Source of the DNA: Meghimatium bilineatum
Taxonomy: Eukaryota; Mollusca; Gastropoda; Stylommatophora; Philomycidae
DNA length: 64,000 nt
Assembly (NCBI GenBank): GCA_034231615.1
Contig: CM067298.1
Coordinates: forward strand, 52,356,883 to 52,420,882
Direction: 5' to 3'
Of this stretch, positions 13,701 to 21,599 are shown in pieces. Every line of letters begins with the position of its first letter. The first letter of the stretch is position 1. The position numbers were made by a program, and so were the translations under genes. Below the pieces are notes generated by a model. It searched no databases. It was not told the origin of the DNA and saw nothing but the letters and a program-made list of their open reading frames with translations.

Positions 13701-16700
13701 CGTGGGATGGTATTCACTGTAGACACCATTCTTTGGATGATAACTTCTCGTATGACTTCCTTCTGATCTGGCAGTTTATCGCTATCAAGTGCTTGAAAGA
13801 TTTTTGTATGAGTTCATGCTTCATTCTGCACAATTTATCTAAAACATGTACAATCTAAAAGAAAACCTCCTATTTTAATCAAAATATAAATTCATATCTT
13901 ACGTTCTTCTAGGTTTCAATCTGCCATCCTTCATTGGAATCAGTGCCACAAGCTGATTTTCAAGTTCTATTTGAGATCAAGTTAAACATTGATATATTTT
14001 TGTAATTACTCATCTGTAATAAATTTCATAATCTATAATTTAAATATGAATGGCATTTGTCTTAATAAATTTATATAAGATAGTATCTTGTCTTTCATTA
14101 CAATTAACACTGGTATGACCTAGAAAGTAAATATATGGGGCACATAGGAGGTTGGAAATTGCTATAGATATCATCTACTCATATCAATACTAGTAATTTT
14201 GGATCTTTCAATGCCTGAGTCTGACATACCAACTACCTTAGGTAAATGGAGCTAATTGACCATAACAACAATAGTAGTCTCCATAGACATATTGGGTCTT
14301 GTATGCTACATTCAACAATGACTACCACTAGCTATAAATTACGTCAACACAATTACATCTCTGGTATCAATCATTAGCTGACTAATTTCAAGGTTTATTT
14401 TCGCAATGACCAAATCAATCCATCATTCCCTGAGAAAGGCAATATTAATTTTGTGAAAGCCTACTTATGGTATCATTGATTGCATCATTCTTCTGGTAAG
14501 GTAAAAATCTGGCAACCTCTATTGTTTTTTTCAGTTTTTGGCATTCATGACATCCCACACTTGATTCTTGTGCCTTTTAAATTATCAGTATTGTTATGCA
14601 GTGAATAACTGACATGCATGCATGCTTTAATTTTGGTGAGAACATGATATAAATGTAGTAATAGTAGAAGTCCCAGAGTATACAGCATTTTTACACTGGA
14701 AGTATCCTTAGTGCAGTGGAGGTTTATATTTGTGCATAAGTTCCACTCACACAGTGAATATACAAGTGTGAGGATGTTTAATTTGTAGTCAACCAGACAT
14801 AATCAAGTCATGAAAGAGAAATACCAGTAACCATCAACTCATTTTCTCAGATAAGTCAATAAAATTACCATTTAGTTCCACCAGCTGTACTGGTAGCAAT
14901 AAAATCACCACTTAGTTTCACCAGCTGTGCAGGTTAGGTAAGCAATAAAATCATCACTTAGTTCCACCAGTTCTGCAGGTAAGCAATAAAATCACCACTT
15001 AGTTCCACCATCTGTGCAGGTAAGCGATAAAATCGCCAGTTAGTTCTACCCGCTTTGTCAGTAAGATGATAAAGTTGCCATTTCATTCTACTCGCTGTAC
15101 CTGTAAGTTGATACATCCTACATTTTTCTAGTTATGCCCTACTTCTAAGTATATTACAGCAGGAAAAGAAACCTCTTTCAGATATAAAGAGTTAACATGC
15201 AGCTACCATAACTTTAAATGCTGCAAAACCTTTATTGCATACATGACGTACGCATACTTGCTTATATGTACATCATTGTTACATTGCTGTTAAATATCTA
15301 CCATCCAATGCTTTTGTGATAGTGCCATTATTTTTGCTATTTTACTGTTTGCCTTGTATTTTCTTGAAAAAGACCCGATGGTTTAAACTATCTTGTGTAT
15401 TGTTATGTTAATATTTTTCACACCCATACCTATAACCTGATAGTCTGTACGTTCATTGTAAAGTTCATCGAACTTGTGTTTTACGTAAATACTATTGTAA
15501 TGAAGAACACAGCTCACAAATGAAACTGCTATTTGCAGATGTTCAAAGTTTAATATACGAATCTGAAGATGAATTACATTGACACACACCTGTTTCATAC
15601 AACCTGGAAACAATACAACATGAAATTAAACACATTTAAAACAGAGACTATGATGGTAAATGGTACAACAGGCCAGTTAAATGTATCTGTCAATGATACT
15701 AACTAAAGCAGGTCTAAGAATTCAAATATTTAGGAAGCGTCTTAACAGAGGATGGCAAATTCGATAGAGAGATCGAAACAAGATGTCAGAAAGCCAATGA
15801 AAGCCAGACTTACCAGCTGTTGCCAATCAAACACACATCAATCTGCATGGCTACAAAATTACAATTGATAAACAGTATCTTTACACCAACTCTATGTTAC
15901 CAATGTCAAATATGGTCCTGAACAAAGACACTAGTGAAAAACATCAGTTTGTGAAATGAAATATTTGAGGAAAGCTATAAATGTCACCAGACTAAACAGA
16001 TGGAGAAATCAGAAAAGATTTAAAGATCATCTCAAGCCAAGACTACATCAAAAGATAGCTAACCAGGTGGTTTGACCACACCATGATAATGGAACCATTT
16101 CAAACAAGTCCTTTGTTCATTCAACAGAAGATCATGTAGAAGCATGAGTAACACTAAGAACTAGATGGGCAGAAACAATTAAAGAAACCCTAAAGAGACA
16201 TGGGCTGGTCATGGCCAATGACAGACAACTCCAACCCCCCACCCCTCACGGCGACTAGCGGCACAAATGGAAATGACAATAGATAGATAGATTATTGTAT
16301 TTAAAAAAAATGTATATTAGATTTCAGATTTCATGAATCGGTGTACACTGTGACCTTCGCTCAGGTTTCGAGGTATTACCGAACCTTTGCAGTGTGATTT
16401 GTAGAATTTGTATTTAAAATAGGGTTAGGAATAAGGGTTAGGATCAGTTATAAATTAAAAAATAAATTAGTTATAAAAGTTATATTTATAAATGTGGTTT
16501 GTGTCGGGAGATCTGACGTCACGGCATCCATTGGTGTTACACGCGCAGTGTACACCGTTACGAAAAATTTACCGATAAACGATATTCAAAGATTACTTCA
16601 AGACAGGAAAATCTATCACAAAGCTTTTTCCATCTAAGATGATTCTTGATTAGGGACCAGCATCACTGCACTGGGGCCAATCCCATAAATACCATCTAAA

Positions 16701-19700
16701 GTGACCATGGGTTTAATGTATTAGTTTTCGCTATGTAATTATTTAGTGAGCACCACAACATGCCAGTCTTCTGATTAATGACTTGGGCACTTAATTTATG
16801 TACACAAGCAACCAAAGTAATACACAAGAGCAAGTGGATAAAGTTAAAAATAATCAAACAAAAAATGTTTCAAGAGGAACACGATTAAACATAACTTAAT
16901 TGGTCATCTGTGGTCAGGTAAGGTTGATAGCAAGCCCTTGAGTCTCCTAGGGTGTTTACAAATCCTTGAGTGCATAAACCACAGACAAGGATTTTCCACT
17001 TGTCTCTATTCTTGAATATGTTCTCTGCCTCATTGCATGTGATTCCCCTGTCTTCATGGCCTGTCATCATGTGTTTCTAGGTCTTCCCTGTTCCTTTCAG
17101 GTTCCATGTATTTGTTTTCTATAGCATGTTTCACTAGCTTTACCCTCAAATAAATTGTAATTATCTGATTAAATAACTAACGTATTAATTCCATTTTTCG
17201 CATATGATGTTATATATGGTTAGACCCAATAAATATATACTTTATATTTTGTGCATAATGTCCAGTTTTTTAAATAAAAGAATGAAATCTTTTGATCTTA
17301 TCTGCATACTAATTATTGTGTATCGAGAAAAGAAATGTTACCACTTCAAGCACAGATTCTGTGAGCTGATTAGGCATAGACATGTCTACTATTGCAATAA
17401 TGTATCCCACTATGTTAGCATATGAATACCTGTTGAAGATGATTTCTTAAGTGATAGAGTAGATTCATTGCAGAAATACAGAAATACTTGTGTCAGTCAT
17501 GTGATATATTCTTTCCAGTCTTCCTTATGAATCTCCTGAAATCCCCATGGTCTCTGGCAAGTTGTCCCACTTCCTCCAGCAATATACATTCCTGAATATT
17601 TCTTGTTCAATGACATCTTGGTTGACCTTTGCCTCTACTGCCTTCTTTTGTCCCCTTCAACAACACTCTTTCCATGCCATTGTGTCCCTTCACATGGTAG
17701 AAAAACCTAATTTCCTTCTTAATATAGTGTTTCTTCTTCTTCAGCGTTCATTCTCAAACTCCCGCTGGATCTCTCTTGTAGCAGGACCATGGTCCTATTA
17801 GATTTCCAGCAGGATGCAGTCCAGAGAATGGAAATGTGTTGTATTGCCGTTTTATCTGCGCCAATGGCCCGACACATCCGTCTTCGGCGGAATATAGTGT
17901 TTAAAAGCCAGTCTTCTTTAACATTGACTTTTCTTAGCACATCTTGGTTGGTTTTTCTTACTGTCCATAGTATTCTCAAGACTCTTCTACAGCACTTCAT
18001 TTCGAAGGTTTCTATTCTCTTAGCTGTAATTTTATTTATTATCTATGTTTTGCAGTTTTTCCAGTTTTTTTTCAGCTGTTTTAATTTGGACATTATTATT
18101 GCTGTTCTCCTCCTGATCTCTACTGCAATCTCCTGTGCTCTTTATGTTAGCTCCAAGACATTTGAAATTTATCACTTCTAAAACATTGTTATCAATATTA
18201 ATTCTAGTTCTTGTTTTCAAATTTTTGGTTGTAACTATTTTCTTATATCTAATATTTAGAAAGAGGTTTTGTTGTTCACTAAAGCTTTTTATTGATTTAT
18301 TTGTGATCCGCTCTAATGTCATAAAATTTATTCACAGACTCATTTTTCCTACTAACTACACTCTTTATTTTGAAACGCTTCTGACGGAGATTTTTAGCAT
18401 GCGACCGGATGCAACCTCTAAACAGTCTGTCTTGTGTTCAAGGGTACAAAATAGTCAAATTTCATGCTTAATCAAATGATTAATCATGCCAAGTGTACCA
18501 TAAACAAATGTGTAAATCACCTCAAAACTTACTGTAAAACATATTAAATATGTGTGTGCAATGTGTGTTAACAAGTAGACTTGTGATCTATATCACATAT
18601 AAATGAAAATTGAAACCCATGGCTGCTCTTTATGAAAAAAAAATGAATAGGGTCTATAACAATTCGAATTCACACACAAAATTTAAATTATATGCTGTTA
18701 TATATTTACTGAGATACATCATTTTAAAGTTGGACAAGACTGGTGAAACGTGCTGTAGTGATATCTTTCACTGATTTTCTGAGTGTAAGCCCAATCCATC
18801 TTCATTTTCTCTCCTCAATATGGGTGGCCACCAGATATTTGAGTCTCATATATATGATCACCAGGTCACCCATCAGGTCAAGTAATTTTGACCATTCATA
18901 GCATTCAGATTTGTGGTAGGGACCAGCGTGCAGTGTAAACAATGTTGATAAACAGGTTGTGACACATGGCTGATCTACAAGCAATATAGCTATTGATGTC
19001 CACCATTTAGTGGAATTGGTAAAGACACTGAAGGTATTAGACATCACCATTGAAGTCAGACATGTTGGGCCAGTGACATAAATTAAATAGCAATACATGA
19101 CAACAGCATTCTCTAGACCACATCATGCTGGAAATATAATAGGACCATTTTTCTACTAAAAAAAAGATTCAGCAGGATATAAGAGAATGCTTAAAATTTT
19201 CTTTTCAAATAAAAACCAGAAAAAAACCACCATTTAGTGTACTCTGTGACTGTGTTCCTCGCATTGCTAGTGACCAAAATGAAAGCAATGAATAGAGTAA
19301 CAATGTATCCTGCCATGCATGTCACAAGAGGTGATAAAAGGGAATGTGTGATTGGCCTGGCTACATCAAACTATAAAATATCAAAGGGACTCACAAATCC
19401 CATACTGAAATGCGATATACTAGACTTAGACAGAAAGGCACATATATTGCAATAAAGCTGTAAACCATGACACAACTCTGTCCATTCTCTGAAATACATC
19501 TTGCTAAATGGTAGGAGTTCAAGAACATACACAAAAGACAACTATCAATGACTAACCTTTAGGTACACGACCCAGACCTCTGCAGGAAGGACATGGCACA
19601 CTGTCTTTGAACAGCTCTTCATAACTGTCAGATGTTGCTGTGTTAAATGTGCCAGAGCCGTTCTGTGAAGAACTACCATATCTGTTTGTAGCCATCAAAC

Positions 19701-19728
19701 ATGTGCTTTCATTGTTAAAAGTCACCAT
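4548..19728 (-). CDS. TMEM106: TMEM106-family lysosomal type II membrane protein, six coding exons
   Basis: The vertebrate family members (TMEM106A/B/C) are single-pass glycoproteins of late endosomes and lysosomes; TMEM106B affects lysosome acidification, size and transport. Spliced exons are 19737-19557, 13966-13903, 12008-11843, 9617-9421, 7221-7168 and 4731-4548. From the ATG at 19728 they total 837 nt, giving 278 residues and a TGA stop. All introns are GT-AG and phases match (1, 2, 0, 2, 2). Visible landmarks: a CPSC motif (C46, C49) before RVPKELENQLVALIP, a membrane segment at about 80-103 ending FFLMP, and N-glycosylation sequons at N123, N132, N138 and N222. C203 and C242 are 39 residues apart, as are human C214 and C253, and His-Asn follows the first Cys with the same spacing as in human. 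The C-terminus is a Pro/Thr-rich tail (PEPPPSTVKPPEPPTSTVK) longer than in human. Whether it corresponds to TMEM106A, B or C cannot be said; a single invertebrate family member is usual. Confidence 0.95.
5380..5600 (-). repeat. tRNA-derived SINE in TMEM106 intron 5
   Basis: On the minus strand GCGGTTAGTCAAGTACGG (A-box-like), then TTGCTAGGCGATTTGGTGCC, then ACTGGTTCAATTCCCG (good B box). The region is GC-richer than its surroundings. A 93-residue open frame crosses it, but its composition and the box elements favour a SINE over a protein gene. Confidence 0.5.
6145..6310 (-). repeat. SINE-2 fragment
   Basis: On the minus strand: a run ending ATGCATGTCAGAAGAAATGC, then GTTTGCTGTTCCATCCC, then a TGACCCAAAGCCATT block. 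The same blocks in the same order occur in the SINE-2 copy at 42198-42450. The 3' tail shared with LINE A is missing or unrecognisable here. Confidence 0.5.
6833..7105 (+). repeat. tRNA-derived SINE, near full length
   Basis: The head GGGGCAGCATAGCGTAGTGG carries a good A box and is followed by TCCTGGGTTCATTCCC as B box. The body has CCAACCTTAATTAGGTACCG, then AGGAAGTAAAGACTGC, and ends in ACATCTCACACC. The element at 9030-9290 matches through the whole body, and 46140-46205 is a fragment. It sits in TMEM106 intron 5, sense to the plus strand. Confidence 0.8.
7168..7221 (-). CDS. TMEM106: TMEM106 coding exon 5 (54-nt mini-exon, first conserved Cys)
   Basis: This short exon encodes THCVSSWSWIHNLPILF. 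Splice sites are TTGTCCTCAG|AAC and TTTGA|GTAAGT. The Cys and the His-Asn seven residues later align with DFCTLISIKVHN of human TMEM106B, and the exon bridges phase 2 to phase 2 exactly. It was found by looking for a phase-compatible exon between 9421 and 4731 carrying the missing block. Confidence 0.88.
7820..8078 (+). repeat. SINE-2 copy with A-rich tail
   Basis: GGCAGCAAAGAATAGCAACA and GTTGCCTGCCATG match the SINE-2 head. The 3' part, AAGCTATAGACCATGACACA then GACTACATCCTGCTAACCAG then GAGTTTGAGAAT, matches the tail shared with SINE-1 and LINE A. It ends in an A-rich run at about 8068. Lies in TMEM106 intron 4. Confidence 0.6.
8318..8560 (-). pseudogene. LINE B 3' end with C2H2 finger
   Basis: The minus strand encodes CQFCRRTFCSLIGLVSHIKTH, a C2H2 finger of the kind that closes LINE B ORFs (compare CPNCPRTFTARIGLISHL at 30.9-31.1 kb). 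Downstream is the LINE B 3' UTR mark GGTCATCGTTGATTACGACG followed by GACGAAC. Only the last few tens of codons remain. Confidence 0.7.
9030..9290 (+). repeat. tRNA-derived SINE, second copy
   Basis: It matches the SINE at 6833-7105 through the body: GGGTTCATTCCCCAGTTGAG, AGCCTTAATTGGGTGCCGG, AGGAAGTAAAGACTAC and AACATCTCACACC. The A-box region (GAAGAGTGGTTAGCTCACTGG) is intact. It lies in TMEM106 intron 4. Confidence 0.8.
9421..9617 (-). CDS. TMEM106: TMEM106 coding exon 4 (luminal domain core)
   Basis: The acceptor GTGTTTTCAG|AAC leads into NLYNVSNSNFFPVKITG, aligning with human NTLNITNNNYYSVEVEN, the LEA-2-like luminal fold. It continues through LFVPMNFELKGEHGSLV. The donor TTAGT|GTAAGT is an ideal match, in phase 2. 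Confidence 0.94.
10060..10660 (-). pseudogene. LINE C with endonuclease fused to C-terminus (RT deleted)
   Basis: On the minus strand, 10620-10357 encodes an APE-type endonuclease segment: GIHILGISECRWTGSGK, HVEGVAIIR and ARFKTRFFKLSIIQC. Immediately downstream (10345-10070, shifted frame) comes the LINE C-terminal part: HRWSYIGQVLRTDTYRIHHQ, IPTGKRA and HTIQELHRIALNRQNWRDLP. The whole reverse transcriptase is missing between them. The C-terminal half matches the copy at 24622-24872. Lies in TMEM106 intron 3. Confidence 0.75.
10855..11130 (+). repeat. Possible piggyBac-like 5' remnant
   Basis: TGTTTTATCCTATTTTCAGT then AAGTCATTATGGATTGTGA closely matches the stretch at about 44010-44050 (TGTTTTATCGTATTTTCAGT, AAATCATTATGGATT). 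The ATG at 10917 opens MDCDSDDEFLGDSF, an acidic start of the kind seen in piggyBac-type transposases, and the frame soon breaks. The family assignment is inference from the acidic start and from TTAA-flanked relatives in the window. Confidence 0.35.
11135..11640 (+). other. Unassigned intronic sequence with a short open frame
   Basis: A 62-residue frame (11185-11373, starting MDNRVQPFHGGVASLIKSG) and a following Leu/Ser/Asn-rich frame (SVYRHIK, DQELANAVENYF) look faintly protein-like, but no family is recognised. It may be a decayed transposon. Lies in TMEM106 intron 3, opposite strand. Confidence 0.25.
11843..12008 (-). CDS. TMEM106: TMEM106 coding exon 3 (membrane span and start of luminal domain)
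   Basis: The acceptor CTTTTCTTACAG|ACT and donor ACG|GTGAGT are strong. The exon encodes LLYVVIAVTLCVFTGG then LLIFFLMPRDI, the hydrophobic span, followed by the first luminal beta strands with two NVT sequons (N123, N132). It ends in phase 0. Confidence 0.95.
12390..12890 (+). pseudogene. LINE reverse-transcriptase thumb remnant
   Basis: VIINNQELEDVTNFEYFGAK matches the NNQ.LE.V..F.YLGA.I motif after the RT fingers/palm of many LINEs. Further degenerate homology follows (ETRTLNKVV, then LEIRC). Frames are broken. Lies in TMEM106 intron 2, opposite strand. Confidence 0.55.
13540..13735 (-). pseudogene. RNase-H LINE C-terminal remnant (LINE A-like)
   Basis: The minus strand reads IPSHDGTPGNEK, then after a deletion HILQYCIKLTQLRKEHWTTE. 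These correspond to WIPSHCGIPGNEKADQLAK and to HILQECSEHETLRQTYWPEE of LINE A (47.9-48.4 kb). About 60 residues between them are absent. Lies just downstream of TMEM106 exon 2 on the same strand. Confidence 0.6.
13903..13966 (-). CDS. TMEM106: TMEM106 coding exon 2 (cytoplasmic, juxtamembrane)
   Basis: This 64-nt exon encodes ELENQLVALIPMKDGRLKPRRT, nearly colinear with human QENQLVALIP plus the basic RLRPRRT stretch before the membrane. The acceptor is CAAATAG|AAC and the donor AAC|GTAAGA. Phase runs 1 to 2, consistent with both neighbours. Confidence 0.92.
14859..15107. repeat. Minisatellite, six units of about 40-45 bp
   Basis: The unit AATAAAATCACCACTTAGTT followed by CCACCAGCTGTGCAGGTAAG recurs starting near 14859, 14899, 14944, 14984, 15025 and 15066, with the last two units more diverged. 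It lies in TMEM106 intron 1. Confidence 0.85.
15640..16270 (+). pseudogene. LINE F RT-thumb to C-terminus remnant
   Basis: In broken frames: ETMMVNGTTGQLNVSVND, YLGSVLTEDGKFDREIETRC, NAINVTRLNRWRNQK and finally ETLKRHGLVMANDRQLQ. This is the order RT thumb, connector and arginine-rich C-terminus typical of LINEs. It ends with a GATAGATAGATAG simple tail near 16290. Lies in TMEM106 intron 1, antisense. Confidence 0.65.
16338..16560. mobile_element. Short inverted-repeat element (MITE), about 220 bp
   Basis: CGGTGTACACTGTGACC at the left and the reverse complement of GCGCAGTGTACACCG at the right give a 12-bp near-perfect terminal inverted repeat. The left half (CTGTGACCTTCGCTC, CGAGGTATT, TGTGATTTG) and the internal GGGTTAGGATCAG match the ends of the 51944-54208 element, so they are one family. 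No target duplication is obvious. Confidence 0.6.
16886..17110 (-). pseudogene. Possible LINE C-terminal remnant
   Basis: The minus strand has DRGITCNEAENIFKNRDKWK, reminiscent of the A..R..W block ending many LINE ORFs, followed by LCTQGFVNTLGDSRA. No diagnostic RT motif is present. Weak call. Confidence 0.3.
17494..18330 (-). pseudogene. LINE D 3' half, split by a SINE-1 insertion
   Basis: The minus strand (18322 down) reads DNNVLEVINFKCLGANI with IKTAEKKLEKLQ, then RVLRILWTVRKTNQDVLRKV and NVKEDWLLNTI. The copy ends at plus-strand TCATGTGATATATTCTTTCC. This end, AAAGAATGTCACATGA in sense, recurs at 20088, 22897, 27357 and 60485, defining the LINE D 3' terminus. SINE-1 at 17733-17890 interrupts it. 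Confidence 0.75.
17733..17890 (-). mobile_element. SINE-1 copy with 12-bp target duplication
   Basis: Flanked on both sides by AATATAGTGTTT (17721-17732 and 17891-17902), so it retrotransposed into the LINE D copy here. Sense strand: GC-rich head beginning CCGCCGAAGACGGATGTGTC, then ATAAAACGGCAA, then ATCCTGCTGGAAATC, a palindromic GGACCATGGTCC, CTACAAGAGAGATCCAGC, and a 3' (GAA)n tail. From ATAAAACGG on it matches the 3' end of LINE A (47803-47920). Short open frames crossing it are not genes. Confidence 0.85.
18330..19249. other. Intron 1 sequence, no element identified
   Basis: AT-rich sequence between LINE D and SINE-2. A 98-residue minus-strand frame at 19098-18802 shows no recognisable domain and no splice context; I treat it as chance or old repeat. 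Confidence 0.35.
19250..19530 (+). repeat. SINE-2 copy
   Basis: GAATAGAGTAACAATGTATC and CCTGCCATGCATG form the head, and AAGCTGTAAACCATGACACA, CATTCTCTGAAATACATC and GGAGTTCAAGAAC the LINE A-like tail. The whole element lies 27 bp downstream of TMEM106 coding exon 1, in the opposite orientation to the gene. Confidence 0.65.
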
Positions 19729-19737
19729 GTTTTTAAG
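19557..19737 (-). CDS. TMEM106: TMEM106 first coding exon
   Basis: The acceptor is a pyrimidine-rich TTTTATTTCCAG before CTTAAAAAC, and the start ATG (19728) follows nine bases later. An in-frame ATG at 19761 lies inside the intron and is excluded by the acceptor. The exon encodes a Ser/Asn/Thr-rich cytoplasmic N-terminus, then KDSVPCPSCRGLGRVPK, matching the CPTCQGTGRIP region of TMEM106B. It ends AAAG|GTTAGT in phase 1. Because the acceptor precedes the ATG, at least one upstream 5' UTR exon must exist; I could not locate it. Confidence 0.93.
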
Positions 19738-20087
19738 CTGGAAATAAAATAATACATACATAAACAGTAATAGAAAACAAAGGATATATCGTTAATAAGT
19801 TGTTGGTAAAGGAGTTACCAATAAAGCAAATTTCCTGTTTTCTTGGGATCATTTATATCCTTTTTTCTAAAAATAAATTTTTTAATTTTAAAAAAAAAGG
19901 AAAAAGGAGAGAGGGGAAAGAGACAGAGAGAGAGAGAGAGAGATATTGCTACCATAATTTTTTTAAATTTTACCTGCACCAAATGTTACTTTCTGATTTC
20001 CAATAGGGAAGGGGTCTGTATCTCTCAAGCGCACATACAACCCCCCCCCCCTCCCATATTATACATATTTGGATGGGATCATCATCA
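19738..20087. other. Upstream intron with A-rich, (GA)n and (C)9 tracts
   Basis: The sequence just 5' of TMEM106 coding exon 1. It holds an AAGGAAAAAGGAGAG tract, a (GA)n run at about 19925-19943 and a C run at 20041. It must be intronic because the exon begins at a 3' splice site. Confidence 0.5.
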
Positions 20088-20645
20088 TCACGTGACATTC
20101 TTTCCAGAACATAGTTCTCCTTAAGGATCTATTGAATTCTCCTCGGTCTTAGCAAGATGTTCCTCCTCCTTTAGGGACATGTGCAGGCACTCCTGTACGT
20201 CTTCTGTCCAACTGCGTCTTGGTTGGTCTTGTTGCCCTCTATCATCCCCTCCAATATCATTCTTTGCATACCGTCATGTCTCTTAACGTAACTGAAAAAA
20301 ACCTAGCTTTTTCTTTAATATGGTGTTCAGAAGCCAGCCCTCTTGGACGCTGATTGTCCTTGGCACCTCCTGGTTTGTTTTCTTGCTGTCCATGGTATTT
20401 TCAGAACTCTTCTGTAGCACTTTCATTCAAATAATGTTATTCTCTTGAACAATGTTTTATTTAGTGTCCACGCTTCACATTCATATGTTGTCACTCATAT
20501 CACACACATGTTCATAATAAGCATAATTTGATTCTTATGTTAGTATCCTGCCATAAATTCTTTAATTTTGACAGCGCCATTGCTGTTCTTCTCTTAATCT
20601 CCTCTGCACAGGCACTGCATTGTTTATATTAGTTTATAAATAATC
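20088..20645 (-). pseudogene. LINE D 3' end
   Basis: The minus strand reads NTMDSKKTNQEVPRTISVQ, EGWLLNTILKKKLGFF, then QPRRSWTEDVQE and HLAKTEENSIDP. The GRPRRRWTDDI-type motif of LINE D is recognisable though mutated. It ends at the LINE D terminus (plus strand TCACGTGACATTCTTTCC). Confidence 0.75.
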
Positions 20646-20867
20646 AAAATGTATTCCTTCTTCTAAGTTTATGTGGGATAGCTATCAGAAATTACCAATC
20701 AATATGTACAAATAATTTCTTCAAAACAATGAAGATATAATAGAAATGAAGTTCCTACAATTTTAAAGCCAAAGAATGTTAACAATTTAAATCACTAGAA
20801 TACCTCTCCATTTGTATAATTATGTCAACATTTTAATTAATACACAGTGACAAATTTTCACAGATTA

Positions 20868-21192
20868 CAGTTACTGGTCACAAGTTATAGAGAATATTTC
20901 AACAATCATAAGGATAGAGGTAGAGAGATTACAATTATCATAAGTTATAGAGGATATTACAACTGTCACAAGTTATAGAGAGAAAACATCACATCATGAG
21001 TTATAGAAAGAATACATTACATCTACCATGAATTATAGAGAGGACATCACATCTATTATGAGTTGTATAGGCTGTACATTACATCTACCATGAATTATAG
21101 AGAGAGAGTACATTACATCTATCATGAGTTATAGAAAGAGTATATTACATCTCTCATGAGTTATAGATAGAGGACATTACATCTATCATGAG
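20868..21192. repeat. Minisatellite with ~30-37 bp unit
   Basis: Repeated units built on ATCATGAGTTATAGAGAGAG followed by GACATTACATCT occur about nine times with variation (CATGAATTATAGAGAG, CACAAGTTATAGAG). Spacer sequences are not unique, and there are no cas genes, so it is not a CRISPR array. Confidence 0.85.
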
Positions 21193-21227
21193 TCAATGGT
21201 CTGTGTGTGTTTATATATATATATGTA

Positions 21228-21460
21228 TAGATGGTCCGGTTCCATGGAGAGTGGTACAGAGCACGTCTACGACTATGACAGCTAGGGTATCGAGTTTGAA
21301 TCCGCAGGCAATATTACATCTGGACCTCTCATAAAGTTTGCAATGGCAAACTAATGAATGTATTTATATTGCCTAGAAAATCACTACAGCAGGAAAATGC
21401 TGTGTGGGTAGCTTGATGGCTACATCCAGAATATTGGATGATATGTTACCAAAATATAGT
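21228..21460 (+). repeat. SINE with tRNA-like head
   Basis: GGTCCGGTTCCATGGAGAGT then GGTACAGAGCACGTC (A-box position) and ATCGAGTTTGAATCCGC (B-box position) give a tRNA-like start. The body CTGTGTGGGTAGCTTGATGG is non-coding. No second copy was found in this window. Confidence 0.5.
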
Positions 21461-21599
21461 TCAGCAATTTTTCAAAAACACTACCCAGTAAACTAAATAA
21501 AACACCCCGCAGCATTACTTGTAAAGATATATTCTTGATATGGTTTGTTGTGCCAATGGTCTATTTGTTATAATTTTATATGATATTTTAGTTTGTGTG

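Noticed and set aside
17789-18479. Plus-strand frames of 114-130 residues
   Set aside because: Antisense of LINE D and SINE-1; the hydrophobic composition is what complementing a Lys/Asn-rich LINE ORF gives.
19729-19761. Upstream in-frame ATG for TMEM106 at 19761
   Set aside because: A strong acceptor (TTTTATTTCCAG) lies between it and the ATG at 19728, so those codons are intronic.
20868-21192. Regular repeats resembling a CRISPR array
   Set aside because: No unique spacers of constant length, no cas genes, and a eukaryotic setting; it is a minisatellite.
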